From contig NZ_JAABNN010000001.1 of the NCBI RefSeq assembly GCF_009928415.1, forward strand, positions 590,086 to 654,085: a stretch of DNA of 64,000 nt, read 5' to 3'. This stretch comes from Bacillus sp. USDA818B3_A. GTDB taxonomy: Bacteria > Bacillota > Bacilli > Bacillales > Cytobacillaceae. Of this stretch, positions 44,986 through 54,356 are shown in pieces. How positions within the stretch are numbered: position 1 is the first letter of the stretch; each line of letters begins with the position of its first letter. Under the pieces are notes generated by a model, which saw only the letters and a list, made by a program, of their open reading frames with translations, did not search any database and had not been told where the DNA came from. Position numbers and translations under genes: made by a program.

Positions 44986-46083
44986 TTAAAAACGTACACT
45001 AAATTCGGGTTTGTTGATCTTTACTTCACTGCCTTGTTCTGACGAACGTAAAATTCCATCAATGATTGCTTGATTGATCAAAATTTGTTCACCAGGAATA
45101 GGTGCAGAATTACCTTCTTGTATTGCCACAACAAAGTCGCGAACCTTCTCATAGAAAATATTTAATTGATGATTTTGGACAGGAATGGCCGATTCAACAT
45201 GATGCCCTTTAATATCATGGAATAAACTGATTGAACCGATTCCCCCGTCCCACACTCCACTTTTTGGTCCACTGCCTGCTGGAGTTAATTTCAAACCTGC
45301 ATCGGTTCCAAGAAAGATGGTTGGTCCTAGTGTGTCCATATGCATGGCCCAAGAAATCTTAAAGTTTAAAACAATTCCCCCTTCTAGACGAATCATCGCT
45401 ACACCAAAGTCTTCTACTTCAAACTTGTCCGCTTCCTTGTGGTAAAGCGGGTTTGTTCCGAAATGATTAGAAGTAAAGGCGGAAACGGTTAGGGGCTTAG
45501 GGTAGCCCAACGCATTCAGAGCAAGATCTAACGAATAACATCCGATATCCGCCATCGCCCCGGCACCGGCTAATTCTTTATTGATAAAGGTCCCTCCAGG
45601 CATTCCACGCCGGCGTCCACCACCTGTTTGAACATAGTAGACATTACCTAATTGACCCGATTGGACGATTTCTTTTACCGCTATCATATTAGGATCATAT
45701 CTTGGCTGAAATCCCACTGTGAGGATTTTATCTGCCTTCTTTGATGCTTCAACCATTTCAATAGCCTGTTGTAAGGTAACCGCCATCGGCTTTTCAACTA
45801 GCACGTGTTTGCCGGCATAAAGGGAAGCAATACTGGTGTTATGATGGGCAACATTTGGTGTACAAATGCTGACTCCATCAATATCCATATTCAAAAGCTC
45901 AAGATGGTTATCAAAGGCTTTCGCCTCTTCTAATTCAAGCTGTTTAATAAATTGCTTCGCCTTGCCTGGTATGACGTCGGCTACTGCTACAATTCTTACC
46001 TCCGACATTTGTTTGTAGGCTCTAGCATGGGCTGCAGCAATTCCTCCGCTGCCAATGATTCCAATATTAATCGTATTTGACAT
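44986..46083 (-). CDS. Gfo/Idh/MocA-family oxidoreductase
   Basis: 365 aa. N-terminal Rossmann fold IGIIGSGGIAAAHARAYKQ (NAD(P)), then VLVEKPMAVTLQQAIEMVE with the family E-K-P Lys near residue 97. The C-terminal beta-sheet domain carries the substrate-binding Asp/His region (ADIGCYSLDLALNALGYPKPLTVSAF). Members oxidise or reduce sugars, inositols and their derivatives. It follows a sugar isomerase/epimerase-like gene (124-bp gap), a common pairing in sugar-catabolic operons. The operon's importer is decayed, so the substrate cannot be guessed. Confidence 0.88.
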   Translation of the reverse strand: MSNTINIGIIGSGGIAAAHARAYKQMSEVRIVAVADVIPGKAKQFIKQLELEEAKAFDNHLELLNMDIDGVSICTPNVAHHNTSIASLYAGKHVLVEKPMAVTLQQAIEMVEASKKADKILTVGFQPRYDPNMIAVKEIVQSGQLGNVYYVQTGGGRRRGMPGGTFINKELAGAGAMADIGCYSLDLALNALGYPKPLTVSAFTSNHFGTNPLYHKEADKFEVEDFGVAMIRLEGGIVLNFKISWAMHMDTLGPTIFLGTDAGLKLTPAGSGPKSGVWDGGIGSISLFHDIKGHHVESAIPVQNHQLNIFYEKVRDFVVAIQEGNSAPIPGEQILINQAIIDGILRSSEQGSEVKINKPEFSVRF

Positions 46084-46207
46084 CTGGTTTCCCCCAACTC
46101 ATTCTTAATTAGAGACTAACGAAAATCTTTCTCGAAAGTAAACAGTTGTTTGGGAAGATTTTTAGATTGCTGCTGGAATTTGTGTTATATCTCACAATTG
46201 TTCTGGC

Positions 46208-47086
46208 TTATCTAAAATAAATGGAAAGATGACTTTTTGCTTTTCTAATTCCCAGCTGCTCCTTTTCTAACGATCCCCAAAAGTGATGGTCTTCTAGCTC
46301 AATGCTGATTGGACCCTGATAACCCACTTTTTCAAGTCTTACTGCTACTTTTCCCCAGTCAACATCCCCTTGTCCAGGGATTGTGTATCTCCATGGCCCT
46401 TCCGAAAAATTATATTTAGCTCCAAAGGTTGCAGCAATATTACCGCATTCATATTGTTCTTCATGTAATATTTCTGTGTCTTTACCATGGCAGTATTGGA
46501 TTCTATCACCAAACTCAGTTATTACTCTTAAATGGTCTATCCCAAGTCTTACTAAGTGGGATGGATCATAATTAATCCCGAAATGTTTAGAAGGAATTGT
46601 TTCGAACATCGCTCTTAGAATTTCCGGTGTACAACCCAGAGTTGGATAATAGGGAGCAGGTCCTGGCCATCCTTCCAATGCAATAAAAAGATTTTCTTGT
46701 TCGGCATGCCTCACGACCTCAGGAAAGGTTTCTTTCCAAATATCAAAGGCTTTGTTTCTTGGCATGGTGATATCCTCCGGAACTAAACACATAAACATCA
46801 CTTCGCCGCCGAGTTCAGAAACTTCTGACATTTGTATTTTTAGAGCGGCCACGGCTTCTTTACGGCTTTTCTTATCCTCACTTAATAGCTTTGTCCTTCC
46901 GACAGCCCCTATACCATCAATGGACCCTACTTCTAGGCCTTCTTTTTCTAAGATAGCTTTCACCTCTTGGTTATAATAGGGAACATCGATCACATCCAAG
47001 CCAGTACTGGCAGCAAATCTTGCAATGGACTCCATCCCCTCTTCTCTAATTTTTGGTGGTATTCTCATGCCTATTTTTTTAATCAT
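46208..47086 (-). CDS. sugar phosphate isomerase/epimerase family protein (AP endonuclease 2 fold)
   Basis: 292 aa TIM barrel. Metal-ligand region: ALEGWPGPAPYYPTLGCTPEILRAMFETI (Glu), GINYDPSHLVRLGID (Asp, His), RIQYCHGKDTEIL (His), ISIELEDHHFW (Glu). The family includes IolE/IolI-like isomerases, dehydratases and hydroxypyruvate isomerase. Together with the Gfo/Idh/MocA gene it would form a two-enzyme sugar modification step. Directly upstream is a wrecked ABC permease gene, suggesting the original operon lost its importer. Confidence 0.85.
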   Translation of the reverse strand: MIKKIGMRIPPKIREEGMESIARFAASTGLDVIDVPYYNQEVKAILEKEGLEVGSIDGIGAVGRTKLLSEDKKSRKEAVAALKIQMSEVSELGGEVMFMCLVPEDITMPRNKAFDIWKETFPEVVRHAEQENLFIALEGWPGPAPYYPTLGCTPEILRAMFETIPSKHFGINYDPSHLVRLGIDHLRVITEFGDRIQYCHGKDTEILHEEQYECGNIAATFGAKYNFSEGPWRYTIPGQGDVDWGKVAVRLEKVGYQGPISIELEDHHFWGSLEKEQLGIRKAKSHLSIYFR

Positions 47087-47122
47087 ATTTTCAATATCCT
47101 CCTATTAAACTCTTATAAATAT

Positions 47123-47436
47123 TCAGAGATGGCCGCCTTTTTCTAAGTATTCTTCGATAAATAGATAAACAATTAAAATCGGTAAAGTAAAAACGATGAT
47201 AACACCGTACTAAATCTGGTCAGTATATCGCTGTTTATACCCGCCTTCTGCACGACCGGACCCTGCACCTTCAGCAAACACCTGGTTGGAAATGATATTT
47301 CTCTTAAAACAATTTGCAACAGTTGTAAACTATAGTCACGAATATATATGATTCCTGTTAAGAAATCATTCCAGTGTCCAACTAAGTTATAAAGCCATAC
47401 AACAGAAATAACAGCTTCAGAGAACGGCAAGGCCAT
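47123..47436 (-). pseudogene. remnant of an ABC sugar permease (YtcP/CarB-type), C-terminal part
   Basis: Reading begins LPFSEAVISVVWLYNLVGHWNDFLTGIIYIRDYSLQLLQIVLREI, the second half of a CUT1 permease. A frameshift then moves the coding to another frame (EGAGSGRAEGGYKQRYTDQI), which meets an in-frame stop before YGVIIVFTLPILIVYLFIEEYLEKGGHL. The N-terminal half, EAA loop and partner genes are missing. Clearly non-functional. It lies just upstream of the isomerase gene. Confidence 0.82.
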
Positions 47437-47653
47437 TATCTAAAAAAATCTGGTTTTGACTTACATATACTTTACTCACTATACGAGAAACAATCGGAAG
47501 ATTTACGCCATTCTTTAGGAACAACTGAATTAGTTCAAATAGGGCCTCTAGTTTTGAGGAATTGCCACTTTTGAATCTTTCGGCATTAATCCAAAGTTCT
47601 ACCGCTTCATTACCTGAAACATTTGAGGGTATTATTTTTTTGTTAAAAGGCAA
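47417..47653 (-). other. unrecognised short reading frame, probably remnant sequence
   Basis: A 78-codon frame between a terminator and the permease remnant. I recognise no family in it (it includes GNEAVELWINAERFKSGNSS). It begins at the base of the terminator stem with no ribosome binding site and ends inside the permease remnant, so it is probably debris from the rearrangement that destroyed the importer operon rather than a gene. Confidence 0.3.
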
Positions 47654-47690
47654 AAAACGCCTTCAATTTTGAGATTTTGAAGACGTTTTT
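47653..47690. terminator. bidirectional terminator downstream of the GH78 gene
   Basis: AAAAACGCCTTCAA (47653-47666) and TTGAAGACGTTTTT (47677-47690), a 14-bp stem with one mismatch and T runs on either strand. Confidence 0.8.
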
Positions 47691-47762
47691 GGCAATTTGG
47701 AATAAAGAATACAATTTGCATAATGGTATTAATAAATTCATTACTGAAATGACAACGAACTA

Positions 47763-50700
47763 TTAATCTATTGATACTTCAATGCAATCATTGACTCGAT
47801 TAAACTTAAAGTTTCCAGATACAAGTTCAAAATATGCCACTTTTATATGATTAAAAGTAGTATTTCCTCTATAAATAACACCTTCACTTACTACCTCAAA
47901 CTTAGCATCATCTTCAACTGGTAAATATAAATCAGCAGTTGTATTTGCAGGTACTTTTACTTCATAACGATCCCACAAGCTGCCCTCACTCTTTGTCCAT
48001 CCGCTATGAATTGTTCCATATGGCGACTCAAAGCTTCCTTTTACATATTCAAACTTCCCACCCATTTGAGGCTGAAGAATGAAATGCTTGTAGCCGGATT
48101 TTTCTTCATCAGACATGATTCCTAGTTGATACCCCATCATCCATTCATAGATAGCACCTAGCGAAAAATGGTTAAAAGAGTTCATTGAATTATTGCCATT
48201 AAACCCACCATCAACCGTATAGGAATTCCAGCGTTCCCATATGGAAGTGGCCCCATTGATAACAGGATATAGCCATGAAGCATACTCTGTTGATTCAAAT
48301 AGGTTATAAGCTTCCTCTAAATATCCATATTTTGATAACGTTGGTACAAGATTTGGGGTTCCTGAAAATCCTGTTTTAATCGTATAGTTACCCTTCTCCG
48401 TTAAAGTCCTCTTAACCGTTTCTTGATAATGGATCACGGCTTTCGGCTCATTTATTTCACTAAATACACCATATCTAAGAGGAGTTGCGTAAGATGCTTG
48501 AGTATCTTGAAGCTTGCCTTCCAAATCTCTTGTACGGCCATCCTCATCCACATAAAGTTCGTTCCATTGAGTCTTTGTTATTTTATAGGCAGCTCTATAC
48601 TTATTAGAAAGCTCAGGTTGACCGATTATTTCAGCCATTTTTGAGGAAGTTTCTAATAAATAGGCATAAACGGCATTATTAATTAATGTGTAGTCGGTAA
48701 GCTCAATACTTAGCCAATCAGCAAGAATACCCGTTTTGCTTGTTAAGCCATTATATACTTTATCCCCTACAGTCATAGGATTTTCCAGCAAATAGTTTAG
48801 ATATTTATCAATGGCTCCAATATTTTCCCGGATGATCTCCTTCTTACCATATTGTCTATATAAGTTATATGGGATCAACACAATCGCTGCATCCCAAGAA
48901 ACACCACAGAAACCACCAAATCCACTTGTATCTTGATCAGGCAGTATATAGCTTGGGGCAAACACAGGAAGTGCCCCTGTTTCAAACTGACTATCTCTTA
49001 AGGTGTATAACCATTGGCGATAAAAATTATAAACATCTGCATTATAGGTTGCTGCCATGGAAAATACCTGTGCATCCCCCGTCCATCCCAGCCGCTCATT
49101 TCTTTGTGGACAATCAGTTGGAAGTGAAATAAAGTTACTGTTTTGAGAGTTTTGCACATTTTTATATAATCTATTGACCAATGGGTTGGAAGATTCATAG
49201 GTGGAAGACATTTTTATCGATGATAAAAGGTATGTCTGAACACATTCGACTGGAAGTGGCTCACTGAGTCCTGAAATCTCAATAAAACGGAAACCATGAT
49301 AGGTTCGATGAGGTTCAATGACAACTGCATCATTACTCTTTGCTGTATAAAAGTCAGTTGAAAGAGCTGCACGATAATTTTCAACCATCATCATATCTGC
49401 GATTCCTGCTTCTTGATATTCCTTAAGTTGACTCGGATAAAGAATCTCAGCATAACGGATAATTAACTGCTGACCTGCCTTTAGCACTCCTTCTGGTATC
49501 TCGATGTGAGGAACGCCCAATACATTTTCACCCATATCATAAATGTAAGAATAGTTACCATTGAAATCTTTATGCTCGCTGGTTTTTTGAACACTTTTTG
49601 AGACAATCGTATTAATCACACGAATCGGCTCATCCAATCTTGTCATAAAGGTATAGTTTTCAAATGCAGATTCTGTTGGGATCTCAACTGCTTTTCTCCA
49701 GCCTTTTTCATCAAAGTCCACATTCATCCAGCCAACTACTTCTTTGTTTGCATTATAACGTTCGCCTTGGAAGAATGAGCCATACTCAACAGGTCCATTT
49801 CCATAGTAAGACCAATTTTCTTCATTCGTTACAATGGTTTCAACCGTCTGATCGGTATACTCGATCACTAACTTCGCCATCAAAGCTTGACGATCGCCAT
49901 AGAAATTATAGTTATGGACAATGAAAGTCTGATAGCCGCTCCACCAGCCTTCAGCCAGTTGTACGGCAATGGCATTCTTACTCTCACTGTTAAGTAACTC
50001 TTTTACATCGTAGGTATGGTAGGCAATTCTTTCACGGTACTCTGAGTTCCCTGGGTTAAACCAGTGATCACTAACTTTCTCTCCATTAATCCACATTTCA
50101 TATATGCCTTGAGCCGTAACATACAGCCGAGCTTTTTCAATTGTTTTCTCAGCCTTAAACTCTGTTCTAAGCATTGGAGCACTGCCATAAGATGGATTGG
50201 CAGATACCAGAATATCCTTATTGCCGCCTACAATAATTTTTCCATCCTCTTCCACACAAACGCCTTCAAGACCTTTAAAAATATCGTACGCAGCTCCAAT
50301 TTTCTCTCCAAAAAGAATTCCCTCACTATATGGACCTGGATTATGAATGGCCAGGTTTTCAAATATGGCTTTTTCTCCTGCAGCTACTGAAAACCCAATT
50401 TCATTCAGATTCGGATAGGTATTATAATCATGCGTGTTGCCTAACGGGTTAAGCTGACGATTTTCATCGACTGCCATTCCATTTATTTTAAAGGTGACTT
50501 GATTTAAGTTACTTAATGTATCGATAGAAATGCTCATCTTCTCATAAACATTTTCTTTAGAAATCACTGTATTTGGAATCTCTACCGAAAAATCAGCTTC
50601 ATTTGGGTCATTCTCTATACTTTGTCCAAAAACCGGCATACCCACTACATAGATATTAAGCTTCGCCGTATCACTTGTTCCATTTACTAGCTGCTCTACA

Positions 50701-51239
50701 TCCACTTCATATTTAAAATAGTTTAGATCTTCCGCTTTTCCCCAGATGTTAAAGTTCTTGTTTTTTAATCTAAAATCATTGGCGCCAAAAATGACTCCTG
50801 CCTTTTTAGAGCCTTCCGTTAAAGTCAGATCCATCCTCAAATCAAAGTAGCAAGCAGAAGCCGCATCCAATGTCAGCTCGTCTGCTCCAATCCATTTAGC
50901 ACCATCACCTAGGGATTTCTCATTCTCTAACATAAGTCCCGTTTCAAAAAAATTATCCGTAGAGTTGTATCTATTTCCATGATTATCTGCTACTGATAAT
51001 TCCACACTGTATCTTGTGGATGGTTCAAGAGGTTTTCCCTCATAAGAGATCTCAACAGCCGTATCTGAGAAGACCTCCCCTGAATCCCAAGCAATGCTTC
51101 CATCTTCTTCTTTCACGATTATTCTATAAGATTCTTGCCTAACACCTACTTCATCAGATAAAACCAGCCAACTAAACTCTGGCTTCTTATAATCAATCCC
51201 GATTGGATTCACAAGGCCTTCTGTTTTTAATGTAAGCAT
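47763..51239 (-). CDS. large GH78 alpha-L-rhamnosidase
   Basis: 1158 aa. Inverting enzyme releasing terminal alpha-L-rhamnose from flavonoid glycosides, saponins or pectic fragments. N-terminal fibronectin-like domain (about 1-110, LVNPIGIDYKKPEFSWLV), an extra beta-sandwich insertion at about 125-320, the rhamnosidase N domain (LRTEFKAEKTIEKARLYVTAQGIYEMWINGEKV), then the (alpha/alpha)6 barrel with DCPQRNERLGWTGDAQVF (general acid region) and GATSIWERWNSYTVDGG (general base Glu), and a C-terminal beta domain. Typical GH78 enzymes are 850-950 aa; the insertion explains the extra length. No signal peptide. The ATG at 51239 follows GGAGG; an upstream in-frame start at 51299 lacks support. Confidence 0.92.
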   Translation of the reverse strand: MLTLKTEGLVNPIGIDYKKPEFSWLVLSDEVGVRQESYRIIVKEEDGSIAWDSGEVFSDTAVEISYEGKPLEPSTRYSVELSVADNHGNRYNSTDNFFETGLMLENEKSLGDGAKWIGADELTLDAASACYFDLRMDLTLTEGSKKAGVIFGANDFRLKNKNFNIWGKAEDLNYFKYEVDVEQLVNGTSDTAKLNIYVVGMPVFGQSIENDPNEADFSVEIPNTVISKENVYEKMSISIDTLSNLNQVTFKINGMAVDENRQLNPLGNTHDYNTYPNLNEIGFSVAAGEKAIFENLAIHNPGPYSEGILFGEKIGAAYDIFKGLEGVCVEEDGKIIVGGNKDILVSANPSYGSAPMLRTEFKAEKTIEKARLYVTAQGIYEMWINGEKVSDHWFNPGNSEYRERIAYHTYDVKELLNSESKNAIAVQLAEGWWSGYQTFIVHNYNFYGDRQALMAKLVIEYTDQTVETIVTNEENWSYYGNGPVEYGSFFQGERYNANKEVVGWMNVDFDEKGWRKAVEIPTESAFENYTFMTRLDEPIRVINTIVSKSVQKTSEHKDFNGNYSYIYDMGENVLGVPHIEIPEGVLKAGQQLIIRYAEILYPSQLKEYQEAGIADMMMVENYRAALSTDFYTAKSNDAVVIEPHRTYHGFRFIEISGLSEPLPVECVQTYLLSSIKMSSTYESSNPLVNRLYKNVQNSQNSNFISLPTDCPQRNERLGWTGDAQVFSMAATYNADVYNFYRQWLYTLRDSQFETGALPVFAPSYILPDQDTSGFGGFCGVSWDAAIVLIPYNLYRQYGKKEIIRENIGAIDKYLNYLLENPMTVGDKVYNGLTSKTGILADWLSIELTDYTLINNAVYAYLLETSSKMAEIIGQPELSNKYRAAYKITKTQWNELYVDEDGRTRDLEGKLQDTQASYATPLRYGVFSEINEPKAVIHYQETVKRTLTEKGNYTIKTGFSGTPNLVPTLSKYGYLEEAYNLFESTEYASWLYPVINGATSIWERWNSYTVDGGFNGNNSMNSFNHFSLGAIYEWMMGYQLGIMSDEEKSGYKHFILQPQMGGKFEYVKGSFESPYGTIHSGWTKSEGSLWDRYEVKVPANTTADLYLPVEDDAKFEVVSEGVIYRGNTTFNHIKVAYFELVSGNFKFNRVNDCIEVSID

Positions 51240-51557
51240 TTTCAAATACCTCCAATAAAATATATATCCTGAACTTATAACCCAGCATTTCACTTTCAAG
51301 TTAAAATCAATTTTTTAAAATTAATATCTACTACTATACTAATTCAAATGAATAGGAATCCATATACTCATATTTAATGAAAATAATTGATGTTTTTTAA
51401 TCTATTCTTTATGAATTTTCTTCTGTATAATTTAAATAACTGTCTGATAAAAGCGTATAATAAGTCTATTTTTAATGCAATTCCCTTAAACTACTAATAA
51501 GCAAATAAAAATAAAATTAGATTTTTTTAATCTTATTTATTATTCGAAGGTGAAAAA
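51240..51557. other. divergent intergenic region, GH78 and AraC genes
   Basis: About 320 bp of AT-rich DNA between divergent genes. TATAAT-like -10 boxes on the plus strand occur near 51424 and 51463. I could not identify a convincing operator. It should hold the promoters of both genes. Confidence 0.45.
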
Positions 51558-52613
51558 ATGAAGTTAAATGAGTTAGATCAATTTTTGAGAGAATATACGG
51601 AAGATGAGATCTTCTATAAAAGTCATTACATTGCCTCACAAAATCCCGAGACATATATGACCTTTATGGAAAACATAGATTTTGACTTCATTGAAGAAAA
51701 GAAAATTATTATTCCTTCTTTTTACCCTGATGTTGAAGATCCCTACATGATGACAGAAAACTCGTTTTTTAAGGGAAAGGAAAATTTTAATGTTTTGCCT
51801 TTAAAACATTATCGGTACACACCTGAATTTGTTCATACTCATACTTTTTTTGAAATGAGTTACGTCTATTCAGGTAGTTTTACGCAAAAAATTGGCCATG
51901 ATGAAATCGTTTTAAATGAAGGTGATATTTGCATCCTATCACCTGGGGTTGAACATTCTGTTGGTATTTATGACGACACGATTCTACTTAACTTTTTAAT
52001 CAGGAAAAGTACGTTTAACAACACATTTTTGGCTGTTCTTAAGGAGGAAAATTTATTATCTTCCTTCTTTAATAAGATCTTACATTCTAATACTTTTAAT
52101 AGGTACATTCTATTTCGTACGAATAATCATCCTGAAATTAAGGATATTTTATGTGAAATTTTTCATGAAGGATTAGAAAATAAAAAATACTGTCATATTG
52201 TTTTAGATAATCTAATAATGGTATTCTTTGCTAATCTATTAAGAGATGAGAGTATTAAAATAGAGTTACCTCAAGAACTTCATAAAAGTAACAAGTATTT
52301 TACATCGATTATTACTTTTATCCAAAGAAATTACAAAACTGTAACCCTTCAAGATCTATCTAAAGAATTTCACTTCACCGTTCCTTATCTGAGTAAACTT
52401 ATAAAAATGAATACTGGGCAAACGTTTAAGGATATCATTCAAACATTAAAGCTCAATAAAGCGATTGAACTTTTAACGTCTTCTGGATTAAAGATTGAAG
52501 AGATCAGTCATTCGATTGGATATGAAAATGTCTCTCAATTTATAAGGATATTTAAGAGAGTTTATGGAGTAGCTCCTAATCAATATAGAAACAAAAAAAA
52601 GCTGCCAAAATAA
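51558..52613 (+). CDS. AraC-family regulator, probable activator of the rhamnosidase gene
   Basis: 351 aa. A cupin-type sensor domain lies at about 85-160 (RYTPEFVHTHTFFEMSYVYSGSFTQKIGHDEIVLNEGDICILSPGVEHSVG). A helical middle part follows, and two C-terminal HTH motifs (TLQDLSKEFHFTVPYLSKLIKMNTGQTFKDI and IEEISHSIGYENVSQFIRIFKRVYGVAPNQYR). AAGGTG lies just before the ATG. It is divergent from the GH78 gene, the usual position of a local activator responding to rhamnose or a rhamnoside. Confidence 0.87.
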   Translation: MKLNELDQFLREYTEDEIFYKSHYIASQNPETYMTFMENIDFDFIEEKKIIIPSFYPDVEDPYMMTENSFFKGKENFNVLPLKHYRYTPEFVHTHTFFEMSYVYSGSFTQKIGHDEIVLNEGDICILSPGVEHSVGIYDDTILLNFLIRKSTFNNTFLAVLKEENLLSSFFNKILHSNTFNRYILFRTNNHPEIKDILCEIFHEGLENKKYCHIVLDNLIMVFFANLLRDESIKIELPQELHKSNKYFTSIITFIQRNYKTVTLQDLSKEFHFTVPYLSKLIKMNTGQTFKDIIQTLKLNKAIELLTSSGLKIEEISHSIGYENVSQFIRIFKRVYGVAPNQYRNKKKLPK

Positions 52614-52626
52614 TAATAGCAGCTTT
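52598..52626 (+). terminator. terminator of the AraC gene
   Basis: AAAGCTGC (52598-52605) and GCAGCTTT (52619-52626) form an 8-bp stem starting within the last codons; a short T-rich tail follows. Confidence 0.55.
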
Positions 52627-52673
52627 AATACCATTTAGTTAATTAGTTATGAAATGGACTTTCTTAAAGACTA

Positions 52674-53651
52674 TCAATTAGCATATCTTTTCAAGCTGTT
52701 AACTTCCTCATACGTCGGCAAGGCAGAAATGGCCCCTACTTTCGTGCAGACCATCGCTCCTACTTTATTACTGAATGCAATGATTTGTTTTAGCTGTTGG
52801 AAGTCTTCTAAAGAACTTTTCGGCTCTTCCGTTTTCGAAAGCTGATAGAGCGTTGCTCCTACGAAAGCATCCCCGGCACCGGTAGAATCAATCGCATCAA
52901 CTACTATACTAGGGACGGTTTCAATGTGATGGCCATTTGAAATCAGTGTCCCTTCTTTCCCTAACGTAACGGCAACTGATTTTGCCCCTATTTGTTGAAG
53001 GGCAGCAATTCCCTCTTTTAAATCTTCTCTTCCCGAGATAATCTTTAATTCCTCATCACTTACTTTGACAAAATCAGCTATAGAGATTCCCTTTTTCGCC
53101 AACTCTATAAACTCTTCTCTTCTTCCCCTCCAAAGGTCATATCTATAGTTAGGGTCAAACGAGATAAATTGACCTGCAGCCTTGGCTGTCTGCATCACAT
53201 TTAAATAAGTGCCTTGAAATGGATCATTTAATAGAGCAGTGGCTGAACCGAAATGGATAATATTAGATTCCGTTATTCTTTTTTGATCAAGATCGTTTTG
53301 CGTTAAGAAAGCATCTGCGCCTCGATTAAAAACAAAGTCCCTTTCCCCATTTTCTTTTAACGAAACAAATGCTAATGTTGTTGGATGCTCATTATCGAGT
53401 GCAAGCATGGAGGTATCAACCTTCACTTCATCCAATGTTTTCTTTAAAAAATGTCCGAACGGATCATTGCCCACTTTGCCGATGAATGAAGCTCTGCCCC
53501 CCAATTTCACAATTGCCGCACAAACATTGGCAGGCGCTCCCCCTGCCTGTTTTTCAAATTTTCGACCTTCAACTAAGTCAATATCCACATCCGTACAGAA
53601 AAAATCAATCAACAATTCTCCAATACAAATAACTGATGAATTTTTTTTCAT
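52674..53651 (-). CDS. fructokinase (PfkB/ribokinase family)
   Basis: 325 aa. PfkB features: [30 protein letters not shown] near residues 37-65 (sugar-binding Gly pair) and [15 protein letters not shown] near 250 with the catalytic Asp and anion hole. It phosphorylates free fructose to fructose 6-phosphate with ATP. It is next to a GH32 fructosidase and an ABC importer, so it would capture fructose freed inside the cell. A terminator hairpin at 53702-53731 separates it from the GH32 gene, so expression may be reduced or independent. Confidence 0.88.
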   Translation of the reverse strand: MKKNSSVICIGELLIDFFCTDVDIDLVEGRKFEKQAGGAPANVCAAIVKLGGRASFIGKVGNDPFGHFLKKTLDEVKVDTSMLALDNEHPTTLAFVSLKENGERDFVFNRGADAFLTQNDLDQKRITESNIIHFGSATALLNDPFQGTYLNVMQTAKAAGQFISFDPNYRYDLWRGRREEFIELAKKGISIADFVKVSDEELKIISGREDLKEGIAALQQIGAKSVAVTLGKEGTLISNGHHIETVPSIVVDAIDSTGAGDAFVGATLYQLSKTEEPKSSLEDFQQLKQIIAFSNKVGAMVCTKVGAISALPTYEEVNSLKRYAN

Positions 53652-53701
53652 TTATGATAAACCGTCCTTTTCATTTTGTTCGTTTAATATTGAAAAAACA
53701 A

Positions 53702-53731
53702 AGCTCTAATCCCAAATGTTCGATTAGAGCT
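53702..53731 (-). terminator. terminator between GH32 and fructokinase genes
   Basis: AGCTCTAATC (53702-53711) and GATTAGAGCT (53722-53731), a perfect 10-bp stem with a 10-nt loop followed on the minus strand by TTGTTTTTTC. Confidence 0.78.
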
Positions 53732-53747
53732 CTGCCTATAAATAAAA

Positions 53748-54356
53748 TTACTTACCCCAGATTGATTCTAGTTCCGTTACTATTAATGAGGACACTTTGG
53801 TATGTCCTTCGTTGGAAAACAACACCATTTGTTCATATGGGTGGTTTGGAAAAATTAAACTGGTAAATACGGCCTTTCCATCATTCGCCAATACCTCGAT
53901 GGAAGAAGTATCCAAAAAGATTTGCAGCTTGATTCGATCATTTTCCGTCTTCACAGAAGCTTCCTGTACAGTCGGGAATGACTCTGAAAAACTATTATCA
54001 CCAGCTTCTGTTCGGTCGACAAGTAACATTTCCTTTGCGACATCGTAACGAATGATAGTCTTTTCCTCTTGAGAATTTTGAAAAACAAGCCCAAAGGAAT
54101 CGGAAGTTTGTTTCTTAAACTCAATATTCACTTCATGTAATGGACTTAAGAGCTCAAAAGACACTGGATGATTTGATTCAATTGAAACATCCTGATACAC
54201 TTCCGCCCCCTTTCGGATTGAATCAATTTCCTCTGCCACTTTTTGAACCAATTGTACTCCAGCCTCACCGGAGGTTAACGATAATTCTCTTGGCAACGTC
54301 ATTGCGCTTCGCCATTCTTCCGTTGGAACCTGATTGGCATAACGCCAGTTGCTCAT
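53748..54356 (-). pseudogene. GH32 beta-fructosidase, C-terminal fragment after frameshift
   Basis: 202 codons starting MSNWRYANQVPTEEWRSAMTLPREL, the continuation of a GH32 enzyme (normally ...RRIYIGWMSNWRYANQVPTEEWRSAMT). It holds the last propeller blade and the C-terminal beta-sandwich (VLANDGKAVFTSLIFPNHPYEQMVLFSNEG). It lies in a different frame from the upstream part. Its first ATG overlaps the upstream stop as ATGA, so coupled translation of a separate polypeptide is conceivable, but a frameshift mutation or sequencing error is the simpler view. Confidence 0.75.

Noticed and set aside
47417-47653. 78-codon frame as a small protein gene
   Set aside because: No ribosome binding site, it starts at a terminator stem and ends inside a pseudogene, and no family was recognised.
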